In this document: positions 32,568 through 43,948 of the stretch, one piece after another | Layout of the letters: each line of letters opens with the position of its first letter | Position numbering within the stretch: position 1 is the stretch's first letter | Assembly (NCBI RefSeq): GCF_963169125.1 | Contig: NC_084802.1 | Location: 22,723,107-22,787,106 of the forward strand | Direction: 5' to 3' | DNA: 64,000 nucleotides | DNA from: Humulus lupulus | Lineage: Eukaryota > Streptophyta > Magnoliopsida > Rosales > Cannabaceae | Notes under the pieces: model-generated | Told to the model about the DNA's origin: nothing | Seen by the model: only the letters and a program-made list of their open reading frames with translations | The model's database searches: none | Program-made: the position numbers and the translations under genes

Positions 32568-33595
32568 TGTTGACCTGTGAAATTGGCCCACGGTCGTATG
32601 TACAGTATACGACACCTTTTGAATGAAATGAATATAATATATGACAGAGTACAAATATCATAAGTAAACATACATAAATTTTATAGTGATTCAGCCCTGT
32701 TCTCATGAACATTAATAACCTAATCCACTTAGTCTTTGGTATTGAATCACTTGATAGACAAATACACAGATGAACTGAAGTATTCACTCGTCACCAATTC
32801 GCCTAAAGTTTCTCCCCATAAAATATCTCTCTCAAAATTGTTCAAAGAAAGATCCAAAAGTCCCCTTTGGGTCCGTTATTTATAGTACCCAGGGGCTGTT
32901 ACATGATCAGTAATACTTGAGATCGTGGTTTGGTACACGAATATTGGGTAGTGGAGATACGTGTCCACCTCCCTATGATTATGAGATCATGGGTCTTCTC
33001 GTTGTTTCTCTGGATCGTGGTTGACGATGAACGATTGAAACCTTCGGGAAAATTCTAAGTCTTGGTTGGTCTATGAGACTTAGGTGGTAGGCTCGATGAC
33101 CCTTTAAAGCTTGGGTGCTAGGCCTGATGACCTTCTGGGTGCTAGTCCTGTTGATCTATTGGGTGCTAGGCCTGGTGACCCTCTGGATGCTAGGGTTGCT
33201 GATCTTCTAGGTGCTAGGTCGATGACCTTCTCGGTGCTAGGCCTGCTGATCTTTTGGGTGCTAGGCCTAATGATTTTAGCTCGAACAAGCGTGAACTTTA
33301 TCCAGCAAAGTGTATTTGGGAGTTTAGGCCGACTGCCCTATAAAGAATAGGGTGTGCCGACCACCCTTGTGGCTCTTGAGCATGTCAGGCCGATGAGCCC
33401 TAGGGGTTGGGGTCAGGCCGACCACCCCTAGGGGCTAGGGCTAGGGCGACCACCCCTAGGGGGTCTAGGTCTGGTCGACTTCCTTATAGGTCCTATACCT
33501 ATATTTTTTTGCTCAACGGTCCTTATAGGTCTTGTGTGATGCCACGTGCCACTTTCTCATTCGCCACGTCATTTTTTGAATTTTGAGGGATAATA
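32568..33595 (+). mobile_element. Solo LTR (TGTTGACC family)
   Basis: 1028 bp, TGTTGACCTG to GGGATAATA, flanked by CACAG (32563-32567 and 33596-33600). The last bases appear changed from the usual ACA. It is homologous to the LTR starting at 13466 but carries an internal minisatellite. The + strand frame 33111-33350 is encoded by that repeat. The short interval 32361-32562 before it shows nothing. Confidence 0.8.
33109..33278. repeat. 24-bp minisatellite in solo LTR
   Basis: About seven units of TTGGGTGCTAGGCCTGATGA type, each about 24 bp. A second small array built on CCGACCACCCCTAGGGG lies at about 33415-33470. Both are absent from the homologous LTR at 13466. Confidence 0.8.
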
Positions 33596-33824
33596 CACAG
33601 GGTAACTAGTTACTTGTATACATTATGCAGTTACCTACCATGTTACCACCACAATAGTAAGTAAACTCGTATTAATAGCTAAATAGATACCAAGATACTA
33701 CCATAACAAAATATAATAATAATAACTGTTTTATTGTGATTAATCATATATATGAAGTATATCACATTCTTAATTCATTTTTGGAGGCAAATGGAATAAA
33801 CATAATGATTACATAGACTACACA

Positions 33825-34860
33825 TGTTGGGAATTTATGACTTTAAACTTTATTAATCAACAATGCATAATATGAATAGTTCAATATTACAAACCCTATA
33901 TGCTAATTAAGAATCTTATTCAAAATATGAATGCAAATCTTGATCATCAAGTAAATATATTTATGATATGAATGCAAATATTGAGAACAAAGAATTAAGT
34001 GATTAAATGATGAAATATTTAATCATCAATACTGACAACATAAGCAAAATAGAATGATAGAATACAAGATCGGGGTTAGAGAGATGAAACCTTTTGTATT
34101 GAGCAACTTGAATCTTCAAACTTGGGGAACTTCTAAGACTTATACACGAATTAACATCATTGTCCAAAATCTTTATTCCAAGCCTTCCCTTTGTTGCTTG
34201 AAGCTTCACCAAGATAGAATGCGATTTGGGATTGAACAAGCCTTTGAAACTCACCAATCTAAGCAATATTTTGTGAGTGTCTTGGAAAAAACTTATGATC
34301 TTTGAGAGCTAGAGAAAGATATTAGAGAGAGATTGGAGAGAGTGTTCAAGTCTTCCAAAACTCTACGAGAACCTTTTTATAGTGTAGGCACTGCCATTAG
34401 GTCTAGCCATATAGGATTGAAGATAAATAGTCATTTGGAGCTTATTTTACGTGTTCGTACAGACACCTCAGACAATACGTCACCTGCATGTAGGCAATGT
34501 ATCACCTGCTGGGGCTTTTGAGCCCCTTCGCATTTAGGCGATGCAATGCCTCTTAAGAGGCGACACATTGCCACCTCCTCTGTCTTTTGACCCTTCCAAT
34601 GGTCTTAAAACTGCTCCAAATGATACCAAATTTTTAGGATACTTAGATACTTTCGTGTATCACTTTAGATTCATAAAAGTCACTTTTAGATACCTACTAC
34701 ATAATCTTATGTTTTCACTTCAACTTAAGTGAAAACTGTTAAGTGTTTTGCACCTCAATTTGTAATCATCTTAACTATTATATTTAACCAATCTAAACAT
34801 TATATACTAATTCTATAATAATTACTTGGTAAATCGGTAAAAAAAAAGATATACATAACA
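33825..34860 (-). mobile_element. Probable solo LTR of a copia family
   Basis: Begins TGTTGGGAATTTATGAC at 33825 and has a candidate right end CATAACA at 34860. On the - strand a TATA box CTATAAAAAGG (about 34382-34372) is followed by CTCTCTCCAATCTCTCTC, like an LTR promoter and start. Flanks (ACACA left, ACAGT right) are not a clean duplication, so the right end is uncertain. No conserved protein is encoded. Confidence 0.4.
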
Positions 34861-35817
34861 ACAGTGTAAAATTTAATATTTTTTACCAAATAGTAAATGG
34901 AACACCACTAATCAAGCTACTCACAAAAGTATTCTACACAAAGATGAAGAAAATATTATGTAGTAATTAGAACACAATAACTTCCAAACACATCTTGATT
35001 GTATCACTAGAAATGAAAAGAACAATTCAAATATAATTATTACTTAATATTCAAATACTATGTAATTATTAAACATTATGATTAGAATAACTACCAAACA
35101 TGCTCTCACTATGTTCTAAAATGTGGGATATCAATTCACTATCCTAAAATTTAATATTACAATGTTTAACTTTCCCAAATTGATGGACATACACTTATTA
35201 TTTCCTCAAAATGGTATTGAAATTTAGAAAATAAAATGTAGTCACCACTATTATGCACATGCAATATAGATAATCATATACATAATTTATACAACATACC
35301 ATAATAATTGAATGTAAGCTAAGAGAATTGGGTGAAAACATTATCCAAATGCAAAATTGTTGAAAATTATTTGCATGTACAAAATACAAAAAAGGACAAA
35401 TTAATACGTACAAAATTTTGAAAAAGACAATGACAACTTTATCATGGCATTACAAATCCTCCCCCCACTTGTGGATTAAAATAAATTCCCCTAAAATCTC
35501 AATTATTTAATTACAAAAATAAAAAATGAGGACTTTTGATCGACGGCTTAAATCCTTCCACGTGGGAGTGAGATCAACCATTCCAGACCGATAAGCCCAA
35601 ACCAAAACCCTCCCTTCTCCTCGTCCCGTCCCATCATTTGGTACAATTGTAATTACTTCAAGAACCATAACCCAATTTCGTAATTTCATATTTTCCGTAT
35701 CTTTAAAAAAATAATTAAATAAATAAATATAAATATAAATTCCGCACGAGTCGAACTCCGTAGAAGAAAAACCGAGAATAATAATATTTTGTTTATTTAG
35801 ATTGGGTTTGTGTTTCA
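34861..35817. other. Intergenic region and promoter of the RGG-protein gene
   Basis: AT-rich, without repeats I can name up to about 35500. A TATA-like stretch (AATATAAATATAAATTCC) lies at about 35723-35741. The frame on the - strand at 35507-35818 has no domain. Confidence 0.45.
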
Positions 35818-36070
35818 CATTCTCTCTCTCTCTCTCTTCAGTTCTATTCTAGCCGCTAGGGTTTTTCTCTCTCTAACAACACTGAAAAAGTTTCACTCTT
35901 TCAGATCTATTTATATACAGAGAAGTACGAATATATATATATTTTTATAAATTTGATATGGAGTTGTTTTTAAGCTAGGGTTGCGTGGTCGCCCTTCACT
36001 GTGAGATTCTCTCTCAGCGAGTTTTTGGTTTTTTGTTCTTTTCGGTTGTCGAGCTTTTCAGTATTCGGGA
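35818..36070 (+). promoter_or_regulatory. CT-rich 5' leader of the RGG-protein gene
   Basis: A CT microsatellite (about 35820-35838), then the AGGGTTTTTCTCTCTCT pyrimidine patch common at plant transcription starts, lead to the ATG at 36071. The exact start site cannot be read from sequence. Confidence 0.5.
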
Positions 36071-39000
36071 ATGGCGACCGCAAACCCCTTTGATTTGTTG
36101 GGGGATGATGATGCTGAGGACCCATCGCAGTTGATCGCTGCTCAGAAGCAGGCGGCGGCTGCTGCTGCTGCTGCGGCGCCGACGAAGAAGGCTCAGGCTC
36201 AGGGAAAGCCGGCCGCTTCTCCTGCTCTGCAGAGTAAGGCGGCTAATCTGCCTTCCAAGCCTCTCCCTCCTGCTCAGGCTGGTGAGTTTTTGAGTAGCTT
36301 TTGTGCTGTGAATGAATCTTTTTGTTGTAGTTTGGTTGAGTCTTTGGATTGGTTTTATGAGTTATTTGAATGTTTATCTTTGGTTTTGATTGGAAGTGTT
36401 ACTTTTTGTTATGGATTTTAGCTGTGAGGGAAGTGTTTCTGCGAGCTTAATGCTTTTTGTTGTATTTGGATGTATACATGTATGTATATTTATTGAGAGA
36501 CGATATACTTTATTTGGGGTCAGTTTTAGCCAATGTTTATTTTTAATTTTCATGCAGGGTCGAATGGTGGGTCTTGGGTATTTTTTCTTATTCCCATATA
36601 TGCTTACAAGTGACATTGCTTTCCTTTTTATACCGTGTCTCTGTGCTTTTTGATGGTTTGGAAATAAAATATCGCATTTTTACCTGAACTTTAAATAAAT
36701 AATGACAGCTTAATCGTGGTTATGCAATGGTTTTAATTCTGCTGTAAAATAAATGTATCGTTTGAAGTAGCAGTTTTAAGTATCAATGCTTTATACTTCA
36801 ATTGAACTGAGGTCTTTTGTTTTTCCTTTGTTGGGGATTTTTTTTTACTGATATGCATTTCAAGGAATATTTGATGTCGAAACTGAACAAATTTAATGTG
36901 TCATGTTATTGTTTTTCAAGGAACGACCAATATGATAAGTGATAGTTGGTATTTAATAAGCTTTGTACTATTTGCTATGCTAGGAAGGCGTTTTCAATGA
37001 ATTTTTTATAGGAAAACAGTCTTATAAATGGCTGTGGGTGTTGGTTTAACGTGCTGTTGGATTTATTTCAATGATAAATTTAATTTTTTTGTGCAAAATG
37101 TTTACAATCTTTGCCGTTTTTCGGTACTTCTATATCAATGGATTTTTTTTTAATGGTGATTTATATTTGTTTCCTTATCTTCTTAAATCACTCTAGCTAT
37201 GGATGGTTTTCTGTGTATCCCACTCAACTAATTATGTGTTATTTTGCTTTATTTCGAGTAGTGAGAGAGTCCAAGAATGAATCTGGTCGAGGTGGACGTG
37301 GGGGTGGCCGTGGTTATGGCCGTGGTCGTGGCAGTGGTGGTGGGTTCAATCGTGGATTTTCGAACAGTGAACAAAGCCCTGCTGGTCAGGGTGCTGTTGA
37401 GGAGGGAGATTCTGGGAGAGAGAGGCGTGGCTATGGTGGACCTCGTGGTGCTTACCGTGGTGGTCGTCGTGGTGATTTCAGTAATGGAGAAGGTGGTGAG
37501 GGAGAACGCTCTCGCAGGCCATTTGAGCGCCGTAGTGGAACTGGGCGAGGGTGATTATTGTCTCTTTAACTGTCCATTTAATTACCAAATTACTTTCGCT
37601 GTATATTTATAGGCATTTAATATGAATATTTCATGTGTGCAGAAGTGAATTTAAACGTGAAGGGGCTGGCCGTGGGAACTGGGGAACAGATACTGATGCA
37701 TTTGCTCCGTAAGTATCCACTTTCCTAATTTACATATTCCCTTTGATATGGATCCCTTGCTACACATTTTTTTTAAACCTGACCTTTTTGTTCATGATTG
37801 TGCCATACTCAAGAGTAACTGAAGAAGCCGTCAATGAGACTGAAAAGAACATCGGTGATGAGAATCCTGCAGGGGAAGGTGCTGCTGCAGATGGAAACAA
37901 GGAGGTCCCTCCTAATGAACAAGAAGAAAAAGAGCCTGAGGATAAGGTGAATGGTTTTCTTGTAATTTAACATTTTTTGGTTGCTCCTTATCTTTGAATT
38001 CATTAGTTTTCAAATGAGAGATCTACGGGACGAATTGGGTTAAACTAATTCTTAGTGGGATATAGATTTCTTTTTCTTTTTTCCTAGGGTGATAGGGTTT
38101 CATAAAGAGGTTCTTTTTTTGCCTTTATTCTTTCTCATGCATAAAATAAGCAAATGTATGTGTTTAGGTTTGGTAGTTTATAAAAGAGGACAATTTAAGT
38201 TGCTGTTTGTGTGTAAAGTTAGTCTTGGGGAGAAAAAAAGCTTTATTGTGTTCATATAGAAGTTGCAGAACAGCAGGAGTTTGCAACCTGGTAGTGAATT
38301 TTATATTTGATTTGTCCTAATAGTGTCTGTAGGATCACTATGTGGTAACAAGGCTATCTCCGAAGGTTCCTTGTTTAAATTCTTACGAATTGTTTGATCA
38401 GTTCTGTATTGTTTAACAAGTATTTGAGTTCATAGGTATTTGCATTACGAGTATTTTACTGAAGTTGAAGTCTACTGTGACATTAGTTGACATTTCTTCT
38501 GTGATTAATGCCTCTTATGAGATGAATATACCAAATATTCTGACGTATATTATTTTATGTTTGGTCAATAGGAGATGACACTGGAGGAGTATGAAAAGGT
38601 TCTGGAGGAGAAGAGAAAGGCTTTGCAGACACAAAAGGCTGAAGAGAGAAAGGTGGATGCTAAAGAGTTTGCATCCATGCAACAGATTTCAAGCAAGAAA
38701 GAGAATCAGGACATCTTTATCAAATTGGTGATTACAATGAGCCCTTTGGTTATGATTTTATATACCAAAATCGAACTTGATGATAACTGTCCTTACCACT
38801 TGAATTCTTGATTTGTTTAGGGTTCTGAGAAGGACAGGAAGAAGGAGGCTGCTGAAAAGGAGGAAAGGGCAAAGAAGGTTGTGCTTGCTGTTCTATCGTT
38901 TTCGATTTTCGATTTCTTATATTGTGCTGTTGATTGATTTTACATTAAGGTTTATATTTCCTAATTGTATTACAGGTTCCCATTTCTTTGTTTTGATGGA

Positions 39001-39968
39001 AGAACAGTTTTACTTCCCCCCCCCCCCCCTCCTTTTCCTCACAGTTCAAACTCTTGATGAGCATGAATACTGGTTTTTATCTATTTAACCTATCTTGTTA
39101 GTTTTTATATCACTTGTTGGGTTGGCTATTTAGGCAGTTGGCCTGATCCCTTTTCCTCACAGTTCAAACTCTTGATGAGCATGGATACTGGTTTTTGTCT
39201 ATTTAACCTATCTTGTTTGTTTTTATATCACTTGTTGGGTTGGCTATTTAGGCAGTTGGCCTGATCCCTCTGTGTTTTTGTATGCAGCTTCTATTTAAAG
39301 GTTAATTTGCCCTGTTTTGCCATTTTAGTTATATTGGATTCCAGTACATGGTTAGAAACTAGAAGGTTAGGACCTAGGCTGCTGGTATATGACGGTCATA
39401 TAAGAGCATGCTAGTGTCAAAATGATTTTTGCAAATGAGAATTTCCGTCTGTATATTGTTCATTATGCTCATTTATAGAGTTGAAAGAAAAGCATGTGAT
39501 GATCTTTAACGTCTACTTTGCCATCCTTGCTTTATGTTTTTTTAGTTTAGTGAGTAATATTTTGTTGATAGATAACTTAGGCATTAGATTAGGAAAGGTA
39601 TTTTGACTTGGATCCCTCATTTGTCTTGCATCTGAGATTAGTTTTAACCATGGCTGTATGCTTATTCTCGTCTATTTAATTCTCGCTACTATCTTTTATG
39701 ATGCTCTCCTAGTTGTTGCATTCCATTTTTTCTGGTTGTTTACTGACTGTATTTTACTTTGGTGGTGTGCTGTTCTTAGTCTGTTAGCATCAACGAGTTC
39801 TTAAAGCCTGCTGAGGGAGAAAGGTTCTTCACTCCGGGCGGTCGAGGCCGAGGTAGGGGCCGTGGTGGTTCAAGAGGAGGAGGGAACGTTGGAAACTACC
39901 AGAGCAGCAATGTGTCTGCCCCATCTATTGAAGATCCTGGACACTTCCCAACCTTGGGTGGAAAGTGA
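36071..39968 (+). CDS. RGG-box / HABP4-PAI-RBP1-type mRNA-binding protein (RGGA-like)
   Basis: Seven coding exons with GT-AG introns and a continuous frame: 36071-36281, 37262-37550, 37643-37708, 37814-37946, 38572-38727, 38821-38877, 39780-39968, giving 366 residues. The N-terminus ATANPFDLLGDDDAED is the Stm1-type motif (residues 2-17), followed by an alanine tract. An RGG box lies at about 78-98. The HABP4-type domain runs through FKREGAGRGNWG to EMTLEEYEKVLEEKRKAL. A second RG box is at about 323-339, and the protein ends with the conserved DPGHFPTLGGK. The family includes Arabidopsis RGGA and animal SERBP1, which bind RNA and ribosomes in cytoplasm and nucleus; RGGA is linked to stress responses. 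Length and domain order fit an intact gene, the only one in the window. Intron 1 is about 980 bp. Confidence 0.92.
39016..39266. repeat. C14 run and 118-bp tandem duplication in intron 6 of the RGG gene
   Basis: A run of 14 C (39016-39029) is followed by two copies of a 118-bp unit, 39031-39148 and 39149-39266. They differ at only a few sites (for example ATGAATACTGG versus ATGGATACTGG). The duplication lies fully inside intron 6 (38878-39779) and does not touch splice sites. Confidence 0.85.
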
Positions 39969-41204
39969 GACACCCGAGAACCCCAATTTACATAATGCTC
40001 TATTTTAGATTTTGGGTTCTTTTCTTTAATCTGAAGCAGGAAATTGACATGAATAATTGGATTTTTTCCATTAATAGTTTTTCTTGTCCTTCCTTTTTTG
40101 CTCACTCTTGTGCCTTAGATGTAAATTTCAGGCATTTTCTATGTTCCCCTCTAGTTTTCTTTTCTTTTTTTCATTTTTCTTTTTCTCTTAATGGGACTTG
40201 GGGGCATATGAAAAGGGATTTATTTATGGATAAAAATCTCATCGTTGACCAGTTTTGTTTTGAAATAGATATCTAGACATTTTCTGATTTTACCTGGAAA
40301 AGGTTGTGGGGACCTCTGTTTCTCTTTTTCTTTTTGTACTTAATTTTAAATGTCCAATCATTATCCCTATTAGGATTTGCAAATATAACCCGATTAGAAT
40401 TAGATTTTGGAATAAATTACACATGTTTCTTGCTTAATATCTGAAAAATGTTATTTAAAAAAAAAAAAAATTCTTGCGAGTTATTTTGATTTATAAACAT
40501 TTTCATGGTTTTTTTATATATAAAAACGTGTATGGTTTAATGTAATTGAAATAAGTTTATCAATCTGATATATTGATATTTTTATAACTCGTCTCTTTTA
40601 CCAAATTTATAGTCGACTATTTGTTTTCTATTTTTCATATATATTAAATGTCCCTAGTTTTAATTTTCTTAACACTTGCATTGCATGTCACTCAAGTTTA
40701 GTCTTACAAAAATCAAAATAAGAAAAATCTTTGTATTCCACTCCAAAATGACAAAATGAAAAAGAAATTTACGATGCTTTAATCTAATTACAAAAATATG
40801 TACCCTCTCTTCCTCTTCTATTTCCATCGCCAATGTTGACATGTATAGTCTAGAAATGAGAAATGAGAAAATCTGCATCCCTGAACAAAGATGTCTCATC
40901 TTTCTCTCTTTTTCACTCTTCATATATAGGGTTTAATTATTATTTTTTTTTGTAGCCAGTGGTTGCAATCTAGTTTTTGTATAACCCAGTTTGTTTTGTA
41001 AATATTATTTATAGAAATATAGGGCTGTTATGAGAACAAAAAATAATTTTTGTAGCTTTAAAAAAACAATATGTTTTTAGTTAATATTTTCTAAAATTAA
41101 TTTTTTAGTTTTATTCTTTTTAAATCTTAAATAAAAAATTAACAAATATATTTACAAAAAGAAACATCTAAGGAGGCAAAATTTGAAGAAATAGAAATTG
41201 AGAA
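39969..41204. other. 3' flank of the RGG gene and intergenic DNA
   Basis: T-rich 3' untranslated region followed by AT-rich intergenic DNA. An AATAAA at 40411-40416 could serve as a poly(A) signal. Around 41024-41100 and 41690-41790 there are inversely related segments (TTTTTGTAGCTTTAAAAA and TTTTTAGCTTTTAAAAAG) that may be ends of a small MITE, but I could not fix its ends. Confidence 0.4.
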
Positions 41205-41630
41205 GAGAGAAATTAATCCAAGAAAAAATTAGAGAGAAGGTGATGAGAAGAAACTGAAGAGAGAGAAGTGAGTAGAAAGAAAGTGATGAGAGAGGAAATG
41301 GCGAGAGAGAAAAAATTATGAGAGAGAAAATGATGATATATTAAGTGATGAGAAAGAAAGTAAGGATATAGTAAGTGATGAAAGATAAAATGATGACATA
41401 ATAAATGATGCAAGACAAAATAAGGAGATAAAAAATGATGAAAGAAAAAATAAAAAGATAGAAAGTGAGGAGAGAGAAAATAGCGAGAGAGAAAGTGAAG
41501 AGAGAAAAGGTAAAGGGAGAGAAAGTGATGAGAGAGAAAATAAAGAAATAGAAAATGATGCGAGAGAAAGTGATGTGAGAGAAACTAATGAGAGAGAAAA
41601 TTATGTGACAATAAATGATGTTAGATAATA
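41205..41630. repeat. GA-rich degenerate minisatellite
   Basis: Short units around GATGAGAGAGAAAATAA and GAGAGAAAGTGATGA repeat irregularly for over 400 bp. All purines lie on the + strand. The - strand frames here (41213-41673) are products of the repeat. Confidence 0.8.
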
Positions 41631-41849
41631 AAAAAAAAATAGACAACAACAGAAAACAACTTGTTGTTTTCAAAATTTTCTATTTTTTGTAACTTTGTTT
41701 TTAACAATTATTTTCTGAAAACAATGTCAAACACCCCAACTTGTTTTTAAAAAATAGTTTTTAGCTTTTAAAAAGAAAATACAGTTTTTTAGTTAAGGAG
41801 AACCTAGTGACCATAGATAACATATCGTGAATATATATATATATATATG

Positions 41850-42420
41850 AATAATTTTATGTTTGTTTATTTCTCTTGTTTCATCCAAGTTGGGAATATA
41901 GGATATAATATCCGTTTACAGTGAAAAGAGTTGGGAAGACGTTGTTAATAATAGAATACCGAGAGAAATATGTAAGAACTTTCCATCCAAGATTCAATAG
42001 TTGGTCCATTCTTAGCCTTGGTAAAGTCCATCTTGTTGTGATAGGAATGAATAAGAGCAAATAAGTTTTAGCTAATGTAATAAATATACCAATTGTCGGT
42101 TCAAAAACCCCATATGTTTTATTTATTTAAAAAAACTTATAAACAAATATGTATGAAATAGAAATATTTAAACCGCTCAAGTAAAGAACTGTTACAAATA
42201 ATAAACAAACTAATAAGTTTAGATAGGAAGCAACGTAAAATAAACTAAATTTGATCTCTGGGTATTCAGTTTGATAACCTGCTACTAATTCTTTTTCTGC
42301 TTCTGGTAAATCAAAAGGTAATATTTCACATTCTACTAGCGAATAAATTATAAAAATTATAAACCCTGTAGGTTGACGCCACAAATTCCATCCCAAAAAT
42401 CATATTTTGATTGGGCCAAA
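41850..42420 (-). pseudogene. ndhA: Plastid-derived ndhA exon 2 fragment (NUPT)
   Basis: On the - strand, from about 42400, [39 protein letters not shown] and [13 protein letters not shown] match the plastid NADH dehydrogenase-like subunit NdhA. The match continues in nucleotide sequence past the frame break at about 42127, through [19 protein letters not shown] codons near 42030, to the normal stop TAA 41918-41916 and some plastid spacer beyond, to about 41850. It begins close to the start of exon 2, with one base lost near 42409. Several substitutions and the frame breaks show that it is a non-functional nuclear insertion. Confidence 0.85.
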
Positions 42421-43137
42421 CGCCCTCATATTTTTTTAGTTTTGTTATAGAAATATATTGTTTAATTAAGAATTAGCCCATAATATTGTTTACAAAAATG
42501 TTTATTTATTTATATTTTTTCAAGTTTGTTAAAAAAAAAAAATCTTTGTTATTCCATATTTACGATGATTGAATTTGAAGTTTACAAGGAGATAAGAATA
42601 GTATATAATTCTTATTAAATATGTTTGAATTCACAATTTATTTAGCCAAATAATTTTAAGATATTAATTAATTGAAAATATACATTTATTATAAGTCAAC
42701 ATCAAATTAGATGCGGTCTACTGTGCCTCAGCAAAGCATTGTAGACCATGACAATTTATTTTTAATATTATAGTATTATAATAATTATTATGGTTGAATA
42801 AAATAGCATAATAAAAATACATTATATTTTATTAGAGAATATATTTTTAGTGTTGTGGTTGGATTAAAAAATTTATATACTGCTAAAATTACATAATTTT
42901 GTGTTGTTTCAATATATATTTTGTGTTATGTGTTGGAAATGCTCTAAATCTAAAGTTTTCTATAAATTAATTCTCATAATATTTGTACCATATCATGATA
43001 CACCGAAATAAATGAATTTGTGTGATATTTGAGACATTTAATTTTTGTACTGATTTATTATTAATATATGAAATATGAATATTAAATTGCTTTGTTTTTG
43101 ACAAAAATAATGATAAAGTATGTAAATTCGATAAAGG
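42421..43137. other. AT-rich intergenic DNA
   Basis: No gene seen. A small imperfect hairpin (GGTCTAC / GTAGACC) is at about 42715-42746. Confidence 0.4.
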
Positions 43138-43340
43138 GTTTTTGGCGGTGAAAATACCAAATATTTTTACACTGTTCTACTTTTACACCCAATCTTTATT
43201 TTTTGCGATGAATATATCCAAACCCACATGAACTGTGTCTCCGTCACTACGCAACCCCTAACAGTGTTAAAAACGCTTACGTGTACAAACCCAGACACAT
43301 ATGCTTTAAAATATTAATTGCAAAAAAAAAAGTTTTCCAG
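43138..43340 (+). repeat. Left terminal inverted repeat of the MULE
   Basis: Shares with the right end the blocks GGCGGTGAAAATACC, ACTTTTACACCCAATC, CATGAACTGTGTCTCCGTCA, GTTAAAAACGCTTACGTG and ACAAACCCAGACACAT, in the same order. Confidence 0.85.
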
Positions 43341-43948
43341 TGGCTTAAAAAACATATGCTTTCTTTATACCCACATTTCAGTAAGAAAAAGCAAACCCAC
43401 ACTCAAAGGTTTTTTTGAAACTAATTTCTTGAGACTGAAGATTACATCTGGGAAGATCATAGAAGACGACGAGTAGAAGTAGGAGGAGGAGGAATTGGAA
43501 CAAAATGCCCGTGCTTCAGACTGAGGACGAATAACCCCCTGAATATGGTAAGCCACGAACGAACTAAACTAAGCTTAATGCCAATGTTTTTCTGGGTTTT
43601 TCTTGGTATTGCAAATAGGGCATTTTGTTTTGAGGAATGAAATGGTTATATCTGTATATGAGCTTAGGGGAGGATTTTTATAGTTTCTACGGCAAAAAAA
43701 TGTTTTATTTTTTATTTGTTTTTAGGTAGTTAGACATTTATGTCTACCTCAGAGAAACATTTACTTTGGAATCTTTTTTTGGACTTGTATGCTAAGCAAG
43801 TGGGGTTCAATTGTCTGACTGTGTTGTGCATGCACTTTTGTGGGATAATCTTTGTTTTGTTTGGGTAATGTGCTTTGTCGTATATCACATGAGTTTGTCC
43901 ATTTTCCCACTAACTTTCTTTGTATTTTTTTTATTATCTGATATGCTA

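Noticed and set aside
33111..33350. Repetitive + strand frame with LLGAR-type repeats
   Set aside because: Entirely encoded by the 24-bp minisatellite of a solo LTR.
41213..41673. Long - strand frames rich in S, F, I and H
   Set aside because: They are translations of the GA-rich repeat and show no conservation signal.
42127..42396. Mitochondrial nad1 origin for the NADH dehydrogenase-like fragment
   Set aside because: The GWNLWRQP and [12 protein letters not shown] motifs and the downstream spacer fit plastid ndhA, not nad1.
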